Part shown: positions 56,005 through 64,000 of the stretch, one piece after another
Layout: each line of letters starts with the position of its first letter
Position numbering within the stretch: position 1 is the stretch's first letter
Source of the DNA: Capitulum mitella
Taxonomy: Eukaryota > Arthropoda > Thecostraca > Pollicipedomorpha > Pollicipedidae
Direction: 5' to 3'
Length of the DNA stretch: 64,000 nucleotides
Assembly (NCBI GenBank): GCA_030062745.1
Contig: CP099850.1
Span: 7,192,001-7,256,000, forward strand
Position numbers and translations under genes: made by a program
Notes under the pieces: generated by a model
Told to the model about the DNA's origin: nothing
Databases searched by the model: none
Seen by the model: the letters and a program-made list of their open reading frames with translations, nothing else

Positions 56005-58035
56005 GCTGTGTGAGTGCGTTTCACAGAAATGCGTTCCGCGATCCGTTTACCTAGGCCGCTTGGTTTGATTCGTTCCAAAACGGCGAATACGTTGAAAACG
56101 ATGAATACCAAACAAGGTCTGGCAAGGGTGGAAACAAAACCGTTTCTGGTTTGGTCTGGTTGAAGTTCCGTGCTACTCCATTTTTTGCGAAATTCCATGT
56201 ATACCCTTGTGCTTGGTTGGTGATATATCAGTTAGCTATCGAATACGTTCCAAAGCCTTCGTAAGCACGGCAAACGATCAATTACAAAGTTAACCGGGTG
56301 CATTTCAGGAAAACACACAAAACGTGAAACACATTGCATTAAAAATTATATACATATACATACACATATATGTCTCTGTGTGTGTGTGTGTATATATCTA
56401 TATATATATTCAAGCATGCTTTGTTATACACAAGACCATATGCGCACATAATTATCTTTTTATGATTTTGTTCACTTATTCATATGATCTCCGTCGTTGG
56501 TTTCGACAGCCCAGACATAGTCGCCATTCTTCAGAATAGTCGTATAGGTTTCAAGTTTCAAGGAACAAATTCCCTTTTTTCAATGGGTTTGTTATCAAGT
56601 TCAGAGTGCCCCAAATTACAAGTTACATAAAATGGGATGGCTCATAATGAGAAATAGTTTTATACGCACTGTAACTTTCCGGATACCACATACAAACAAC
56701 AAGTCAAAATAAGATGCATTTCACCATTTACAGTATCGCTTACGCTGCTCGTTTTCACATATTTGGTTCCCCTACCTGTGGATGACTAAATATCTCTAAA
56801 GTTGTAAACAACTTCACCTGTTCGTTCAACTCAGACATCTACTTCCAAATAATGACTGCTTCAAGTACTTGGAGCCGGCGCTTGTTGGAGCAATATTTTG
56901 GTATCCGGTTGCCTTTGCATACAGCGAAATATGCCTCAATGAAAACGTACTGCCCATGTACACCAGTATATATGTATATATATATATATATATTGGTATG
57001 CCTGGCAGGATATTTTTTGCGGTACAGGTTACATTCAGTACAAAGAAATATTTCGCTTCCATTCGCCTTTTTTGTTTTTATTTGTGTCTCGTATTATATC
57101 TTTCAGTCCATCATTCAGTTCATATAAACTCATCTGAATGTACACATTTAGTATCGTTTCACATTTCGTAGTTTTTGTTTGGTAATCAGGAAACCCGGAT
57201 TCGTTCCCACCGGTCGCGGGCCCTTTTCATAACTCTCAGTGCACCGTTATTAAACAGATTTCTTTCACTGTGGGATGTGTCGTTGCATGAATGGGAACAT
57301 GACTTACTCCTGTACCGCCTTGTTTGCAATTATGCTTTGCTGATGAGTGGTAATGCTGGTACTAAGCGGGTGAGCCGGACTGCGTGCGATACAAAGCTTT
57401 GATTTCGACCTCAAACCAAACGTGCAACGCGTCATATTGTTTGAAAATGTTTGATGGTAGACGAAACGTCATGGAACGAATATATTAAAATGACTGCCGT
57501 TGATGGTTTAATACATACCTTGAGCGAGCCTATCAAACGAAACATCCGAAGCCAAGAGACAAACTAAAAAAAACTCATTTATGCTAAATATGTGGGCATC
57601 TTTATCAAGAAAAAATGTCTGCATATATGTATATATGTGTGTATGTGTATGTATGTATGGGTACAAATATACAGACCACCTGATATCAGGAAATCACTGT
57701 AAACGCAAAGCAAACAAAAACATCACAAACCACGTCTAGTTCTCGCGCATTTTGGGCCACTAAGAGAATATAACAGCGTTCGTAATGGGAAAAAGGGATT
57801 TCTTAGGTCAGAGGTCGTTTGTGTTTCTATGATGCTCTATAAAAAAATTTTGTCCCAGGGATATCGATTTCAAAATTTTAGGCCAAAACACAACTAGCAT
57901 ACGGTTTGTGATCAAGGTGCAAGAGCAGAAATACCACATTACATCACTATTGTAACCAGAAGTTTTCCACGACCATACCAAAAGGAACAGATGAATTTTA
58001 TGAAATTGTTTCTGAGTGTGCGTGCGATTAATTGG
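56005..58035. other. non-coding, with AT and GT microsatellites
   Basis: No gene is recognised. Microsatellites: mixed TA/TG at about 56,345-56,412, (TA)n at about 56,967-56,993 and TATG/TGTA repeats at about 57,625-57,660. Confidence 0.55.
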
Positions 58036-58047
58036 CATGATGTTAAA

Positions 58048-58165
58048 AAAAACAAATATTTCGGCACAATTTGGTATGGCTTCGTCAGTGGACCAGTGAT
58101 CCATGGGCACGGATCCCTGACGGAGAAATATGAAGTTGTTCCGAAATATTTTGGCTTTTTATAAC
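58048..58165. repeat. imperfect inverted repeat
   Basis: CAAATATTTCGGCACAA near 58,050 is mirrored by TTGTTCCGAAATATTTTGG near 58,137-58,155, and the sequences between also pair partly (CTTCGTCAGTGG against CCCTGACGGAG). It is probably a small, aged foldback unit. Confidence 0.55.
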
Positions 58166-58169
58166 ATCA

Positions 58170-58625
58170 AAGTCGTTATACTTGCGGGCACTCCGCAAAA
58201 CCATCAGCAACTCAGTGAAGCGTACTGAAATGGCGGTAAGTTTGGAGACACAAGCATGGACGACGAACGTAACCTAAAGCGGCTCATTCGCTGGAAACCT
58301 GACAGTTCACTGTTAAGCTGCTCCCACGGCAATAACGAGTTATTTATATTTTGAAGTTTTGCGATGAGTGCGTTCACGCTTTCCCGTCATCGTGCACCAT
58401 GAGCGCGTGTTTTTTGAACAGTCTATGAACCCACCCAAATAATGGTTCCGTAAAACGGGTTTTACCTACTTCAAATAAAAATAAAACCTATTCTCAAAAA
58501 CTGTGCGGTAACATCACATCGGTAGCAATAAGAGGCACTCGGTTGCCTTTGAACATTGCACCGGTGGTGAACAAGAGACCCACGAAAACACTAGCTTCGG
58601 TCGTGACGAACATTTCTCAGCCTGA
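58170..58625. other. non-coding, no recognisable gene
   Basis: No supported feature. Confidence 0.4.
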
Positions 58626-58629
58626 GGCC

Positions 58630-58980
58630 ACAGAGTCTCGAGTGCGATTCACGCACTGGCAGCTGTGTCGGCCGCCAGCCGCGATCGGCACGCCGCGGCC
58701 GCCGCCGAATTCATTGACGGGCTCTGGCCGCCGGCGCCGGCCGCTCGGCACTTTGTTATGCAAACGGCCGCTTGCAGGGCAGTGCACGCACTGTTCGGTC
58801 GGCTGATGGGGCTTGCAAATTAAGCCGGGCCGCGGCCGCCGGCGGGCCGTCCGGCACCCTCAGACCACCGGTACAGATGTCGGCGGCACTAAATTCCTCG
58901 GCCGGCGGACGCAGGCAAAAGGCAGAACCGCCCCGGGGGGCAAGCGGTGGCCGGCGCCGTCCTTTGCGGGCAGGCTGATT
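58630..58980. promoter_or_regulatory. CpG-rich island with an octamer-like site
   Basis: GC-dense sequence with repeated GCCGCCGG and CGGCCGC words. It contains TTATGCAAAC (58756-58765), one base from the POU octamer, and a nearby TTGCAAATTAAG (about 58,813). No coding frame is supported. Confidence 0.4.
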
Positions 58981-58984
58981 CATT

Positions 58985-61100
58985 CAGATGAGTGACAGCA
59001 GTGTAATGCATGTTGCACAGCGCCCCGAGTGCGGGGTATTAAATGAAATGGCTGTAAAAATGTCGTAAAAGTCGTCCGCAATGACGACCACCGCTCGGAA
59101 CGTACAAATAAGACGGTTTTGACTTTTACAACATTTTGATAGCTTCTGGGCACCGCTAATTGCCAGGTTTAATTCAAGCGTTTCTGCGGCCGTCCTAAAC
59201 GCCGGCAAATTACAGCACTGATAAACACTGAAACGGGAGTGAAGTCCTAGACGTCACTTAGCGGGCTTGTTTTCGATCGTAAAAGCGAAACGCTTTGTTC
59301 TCTAAGTAGCCAAGTGGCCGCGGTCATTCCAGGTAAAAGCGAGTGGAACCTATTTGAAGTCCTCACCTCTTTGCGACGTTGTAGTTTTCTTTGTTGGAGC
59401 AGGCCCTTGAATTACTGCACCAGCACCTGCGAAGTTTCCGAGGATTGAAGTTAAAACACTTGTGGAGTTTTGTGTCGAGCCCGTCGTGTTTTTCTCATGA
59501 GATTGGTTCCATATCCACCTAATGGTTCAAATCCCGCCTTAAAGCAGTAGTTTTTTCTGACCACATGTTTTGGCAAAAAGACAAAGGTCGAAAATAAATA
59601 GATCACGGGAGTTTTTACAAAATATTGCCGAAGAAACGCCGACCGAATGTTGCATGATTTTCGCCTCTTAGTGCTTAATTGTGCAGCAGTTTTTGCCTTT
59701 ACAAATTCTGGACCAATACAAACCTGGAATATACAGCCGCAATCAGAACAGTCTCCTTCACTCGAACTGTGAGAAGAGAATCAAGGCGGTGGCTATATAA
59801 ACGTTGTTAACAAATTTTGCTAAGGTAACCAAGGGTTGCACATGAAATGGTCTGGCCATGGTTTCTGCCACAGCGACGGTGATGCATCCCTTCAGTCATC
59901 AGATTAGGGGGGATTGCTTCATTCCATATTCCTCGGCCTTTGCGGTTCCAGCTTGCCACGCGGTTTGCCACTCTGAGTCTTCCATGTGACATTTCTCCTT
60001 CTCTAGCTGAAGGCAAATAAGTAGGCCACCTTTTATCTTTCGGAAATGCGTTCTTTCGGCACTACGTCGCTTTGGCCGTCCGGTATTCGTAAATTCAGGT
60101 GTCGGTCATTAGGGGGCGGCGGTCGAGGGACACACCTGGCCATAGCTCGTACTCCGTCTGCTCGGACCTCAGCAAAATCCGTTACCGAACACTAACATCG
60201 TGTGAAACAGACTGGTGGGAGGGATAACAAATTACCAACCCTCATGGTTTATTTTGCGCATAACTCTCGCGGTGATAGCGCCTTAGCTCTGAAATTTTGT
60301 CATCTTCCACTCCACCTCTGGCCCATTCTTTGGAAATCGTAAAATGTTAAAATTGATCCGTAATTTTGTGCGCTACAGCGCAGCAACATTGGGGGGGGGG
60401 GGCTGGTCGTACGGCCGATCTATCGCCGGAGGTTGACGGCCGTTCGGTCGAATGTCGGGCCGTGGGATAAGAATTATGTTCTGTACGGAAGAATTGCTGC
60501 AGGTTAACCAACTATTAAACATTGTGGAGAGTTAGCCTGTTTGATAAACTTTCTATCAGAAAGTGCAGATTGCCTGGGTCAGATTAATCAAGGTCAACCA
60601 AAATCAAATGATTAACAGAAATCATATTTTTCCGCATATCTATTCATCCGATCGCACCGCGAATTCGCAGGGAGTCAGTCTAGATGACCCTATTTACCTC
60701 AAAGCATAAGCGCCCTAGGTGAGGGCAGTCAAGAACAGACGAGGTCAGGTATTTAATATCCATAATTTTGTAAAGGGGTATATGGAACATAGCGGGGATT
60801 TTGACTGCATGATGGAGGCATGTGGCCCAAAGCATAGCCAAGTAAGATCAAGTAAGCTGAAATCATCCATGGTGAATTAGTGAAGATGCAGCTTCCCATT
60901 TTGCCCAGATTTTCCTAAGATCTGGATGATTTTTTCGGAGGGAGGGGGTAAATCGATAATATTTTTGACAATAATAACATATTTATAATAATAATAACGA
61001 AAAATAAAACGGACTTCTCCGAAGCCGTTCAGAGCGAGAGCCATAATCTTCTTCTGAACAAACTTCGACACCCTTACAACAGTTCAGGCACTATACAGTG
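58985..61100. other. non-coding, no recognisable gene
   Basis: No gene recognised. A run of 12 G lies at 60391-60402. Short frames such as 59,807-60,016 (minus) match nothing known. Confidence 0.45.
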
Positions 61101-61109
61101 GCTTTCTTC

Positions 61110-62150
61110 TTTCCTTGTGAACAGAAAGGAGAGTAGTGGTGCATGGTCAGAGCTCAGATTGGGCAAATGTGATTTCTGGCACTCCAGAGGGCAGTCAGCT
61201 TTGTCCCCTTTGAGCTCTTTGTGTTCGTCGTCACCAAAGTGCTCTTTGCGCTCTTTGCGAACGACTTTCTTTCAAACATTGAATCCAGCTGTCTGCTTCT
61301 TGCAGACGACGTCAAAATTTGTTCTAGTCTCCGATTACCACAACTCTCTGTTACTTCAAACAAACCTAGAAAACTTCCATCATTGGTTCACAAATTGGCA
61401 GTTCAAACTGAACTGATTCAAATGTAAATCCTTTACCATCGCTCTTAAACGAAACCTCATCTGAAAGGAGTATGCAAGAGAAGAACTGGAACACGCCAGT
61501 TGCATCGGTGCCTTAGCATCTTTGATACAAAACTCACATTTCGAGATCATATGAAGTCAGAAGTGTCTCAAGCGAGCAGATCCTTGTTCTTCTCATTCGA
61601 ACTTTTCAAACCGGTTCTCGCTCTGCGGGGATGCGGATTGGTCCGTTGCTCTCGGCTTATCCCGACAACGTCAGGTCTGTATTTGAATATGGTTGCGTCA
61701 TATGTTGAGGGGACGCCAAAACAAGTCTTGATAGAGAAAAAAGTTCAGCGCAGTTTCTCATGGCTTAATCACTTTACGAGACGGCTTGACAACTCTAGTT
61801 ATTCTAGTCAATATGCAGAACTTTTAGACAAATCTGACGTTGACATTTTCTCAAATCGTCGCCAGAAATGCGGCATTCGCTACAGAATTGTTCAGTGGCA
61901 GCATCGACTCAGCTCTGCCGCCCAGTCGCTTCAAAATCATTGTTGCCACCCGAGTAACACGGCAGGCTGCTCTTTTACATGCTCCTCATGCTCGTGCCAA
62001 AACTGTAAAGGAAAATTTTGCAAGAGCTCCAAACATAGTCAACCGTTCCTTGATTGTTTACAAAGAGGCCTGCGTTTTCATTGACTTTTTAGAAGTTAAT
62101 AGGTACCCGACGGTAACTTTTATCAGAACTTCAGATGTGAGCTTGTGACC
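61110..62150 (+). mobile_element. CR1/jockey-type LINE 3' half, broken
   Basis: The motif order is that of a LINE reverse transcriptase from palm B onward: SGTPEGSQL (61,180 region, decayed), FANDFLSNIESSCLLLADDVKI (motif C), a W...WQFKLN motif D, then DTKLTFRDHMKSEVSQASRSL, KVQRSFSWLNHFTRRL and SSQYAELLDKSDV. The downstream piece PPSRFKIIVATRVTRQAALL with HAPHARAKTV belongs to the same C-terminal region. At least four frame changes separate the pieces. The endonuclease and the first half of the polymerase are absent. Confidence 0.8.
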
Positions 62151-62154
62151 CAAA

Positions 62155-63155
62155 CATGGAGTGAAATGCCACTATTTAGTGCTGGATTTGTTTGCAAGTC
62201 TCCCCCCCCCCGCCCAGCTCGTCTTAATCTTGCGGTGTATAAAACTGCGTAAAAATGTGGTAGAAAAAATTCATTTCCTAGGCTGTGTACCGTAACCAGT
62301 CCGAGTTAGCCGCGAAACATGTCCGTTTTATTATAAAACATTACGTTAAATCTCCCCCATACTTTTTAGCAACTGCGATTGTTTAGCGCAAAAATTCCAA
62401 ATCTGTAAATGTTTGGTTGTTTTGGTCAGATTAAGCATGCAGACAGATTCTGAAGTGATTCATTCGAGGACAGCTCACTGCACGGAATACAAGACGTTTA
62501 TGACCCAAATGAAAAGCGTTCAGATTCGTCAGTGAAATACTGAACAATTACGTCTTTAGTTTTCAGGTCACGACAGCTACCTCACCTGGCTTGAAGTGAC
62601 GGGCAGTTCAGATATCTGAACTCCTTTCGTGGACTCGAATATAGACCATGGTGCAAAGATGATCAAAAGGAAAGATAAACAAGAAATCGAGATGGAATAC
62701 GCTACAGTCGCATGGAAACACAGAATATGTTTTTAATTATTAATCGTGAAGTTAAAAAGATATTTAAATATTTCAGTGGTCCAGTGTATTCAGACGTTCC
62801 ATCATTGGCATGGTGGGCATCTGACCATTTTTTACAATTACAGATGATTCTGCCCTCATGGATTCCTTTGAACCCTTATAATTAAAGGTCGTGCAAATAC
62901 CGAATGCACCGTTATTGGTTTTAAAGTGGAAGCTTAAGCTCCAAGTCCGGATTAATATCCAGACACCTCCACTCTTAGGCAGCTGGAAATCTTTCATCCT
63001 GAGAAAAACTTTTAGTCGGCATGTGTCATCTCTTATCGCTCACAACACAAGGCAGTTTCGCCATGCTACTCGTCTCATACTATTCAAAACCTGATGGGCA
63101 TCCGGATTTATTCCCTAAAACTTTTCCTTTTAATATCCGCAGTCTCTCCATTTTT
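62155..63155. other. non-coding, no recognisable gene
   Basis: No supported feature downstream of the LINE. Confidence 0.45.
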
Positions 63156-63159
63156 ACTG

Positions 63160-63880
63160 CATCATCGGGGCCCGGGGGCATCATGGCGCCGACGGGGCGG
63201 ACCGCGTCGATTGGCCTCCCGCCTCGTCGCCATGGCAACCGTATCGACGGCATCGACGTCTGGCCTCCCGGATCCGGTGGCGCCGCTCTCCGGCAACAAA
63301 GGATATAGGAAGATTGATCGCCGCGAAAAAGCGGGGCTGTTTTGACAGAGGCGGCCCTGAGCACCCAACTAAAAAACAGCGTCGGCGTCCGCGCGAAAAC
63401 GACGAACTCAGCCGCGGGCGCGGCAGAGCCCCGGCGTCGCCCGGCCGGCGTCGTTTGCGGCGCTGTCGCGCGGCGGGTTCGCCTCACCTGGGTGGCGGCC
63501 CGGCGTCCGCGCCGCCCGCCGCGGCGGGACCGGGGCTGGGGCCGCGGCGGCCGGGCCAGGCGAACGCTGGCCATCGCAGGCGTGCCGGCGACGGACTGGG
63601 CCCGGCTCGTCGCCGGCCGCACACCCCTGTATCTGCATATATGCAAACGAGTCGGCTCTCATTTACGGGGCTGGTCAGGGAGGCTCGCCTGCCGGCCCGG
63701 CGGCGGGGCTCGGTGCGGTAAAAACTCGGCGGCTCGTCCGCCCGGAGCGGGCCGCACCGGCGGCGGGGGACGGCGCAGAGCCGGTCGGCCGGGACGGGTG
63801 GGTATGGGTGGGACTGGGAAGTGGTGGCTCGGAGGGACCCGGCTGGTGGGAGAACGGGTCGGCTGCCGGGAGACCGTCAT
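63160..63880. promoter_or_regulatory. CpG-rich island with RFX X-box, CCAAT box and octamer-like site
   Basis: GC- and CpG-dense over about 700 bp. It contains an exact X-box, GTCGCCATGGCAAC (63226-63239), a CCAAT box on the minus strand (ATTGG 63210-63214), and TATATGCAAAC near 63,638-63,648 inside a TGCATATATGCA palindrome. Long overlapping open frames on both strands (up to 188 codons) are explained by base composition. A promoter or enhancer is plausible; the gene it would serve is not seen. Confidence 0.45.
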
Positions 63881-64000
63881 TTGATTCCGACTTCGGAACC
63901 ACACGGCGGGAGGCAGCCAGGTCAGGTCGTTGCCTTTAGACGAGATCGATTCGATGCCGCATTATGAAAAATAATGCAGCATTAACTTCGTAGCATAAGA

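Noticed and set aside
55577-56198. Open frames across the polypyrimidine tract and GC block
   Set aside because: Ser/Pro/Leu-rich readings of a C/T tract; low complexity explains the openness.
60391-60402. Run of 12 G as a possible MITE subterminal palindrome
   Set aside because: No matching C-run, TTAA edge or AGGTCA body nearby.
63080-63884. Open frames of 180-188 codons on both strands of the 63-kb island
   Set aside because: Same compositional effect; no domain, and opposite-strand frames are equally open.

Overview
The window is animal (metazoan) genomic DNA, almost certainly from an invertebrate. The evidence is one intron-free secreted CUB-trypsin gene with its own TATA box, LINEs of several clades, a Penelope-type fragment, a tRNA-like SINE head, TTAA-bounded MITEs and CpG-rich islands in an otherwise AT-leaning, gene-poor background. 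The protease layout (signal peptide, Pro-rich linker, CUB, Thr-rich linker, trypsin domain) is known from crustaceans, so an arthropod is a reasonable but unproven guess. Nothing prokaryotic is present, and no operons, CRISPR arrays or rRNA were seen.

Layout. 1-3.3 kb: no gene, with a 42-bp GC-rich minisatellite at 2.36-2.73 kb. 3.44-4.78 kb: the protease gene and promoter on the minus strand. 4.8-11.7 kb: non-coding, with a broken Penelope-like fragment (6.15-6.70), an (AT)n hairpin (7.45-7.58), a SINE head (9.12-9.19) and a 120-bp-arm foldback (10.84-11.10). 11.7-29.5 kb: a field of non-autonomous TTAA-bounded elements full of AGGTCA half-sites. It encloses two fragments of a decayed second copy of the protease gene, with a complete MITE between them. 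29.5-36.4 kb: non-coding, with CTCF-like motifs, a 65-bp minisatellite and an inverted pair of an unnamed repeat. 36.4-48.0 kb: a graveyard of LINEs: an L2/CR1-like copy on minus, a Tx1/L1-like relic, a fairly well preserved I-group LINE with RNase H, and two pieces of another CR1-like LINE. 48-64 kb: mostly non-coding, with CpG-rich islands at about 49.0-49.7, 51.3-51.7, 55.8-56.0, 58.6-59.0 and 63.2-63.9 kb, a 145-bp tandem duplication, a polypyrimidine tract, and a decayed LINE at 61.1-62.15 kb.

How it fits together. The one confident protein-coding host gene is the extracellular trypsin-like enzyme; its decayed paralog about 12 kb away lies in the same orientation and has lost its TATA box and start codon. 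The most interesting non-coding signals are these: MITE families with TTAA target sites and CCCT-type ends (piggyBac-like) whose bodies carry nuclear-receptor-type sites, including exact DR1 elements; a cluster of POU octamers in the 49-kb island; RFX X-box/CCAAT pairs in two other islands; and a 44-bp perfect palindrome that looks like a template-switch event. No convincing new protein system was found. Multi-exon host genes with short exons could be missed, because everything here was read by eye.
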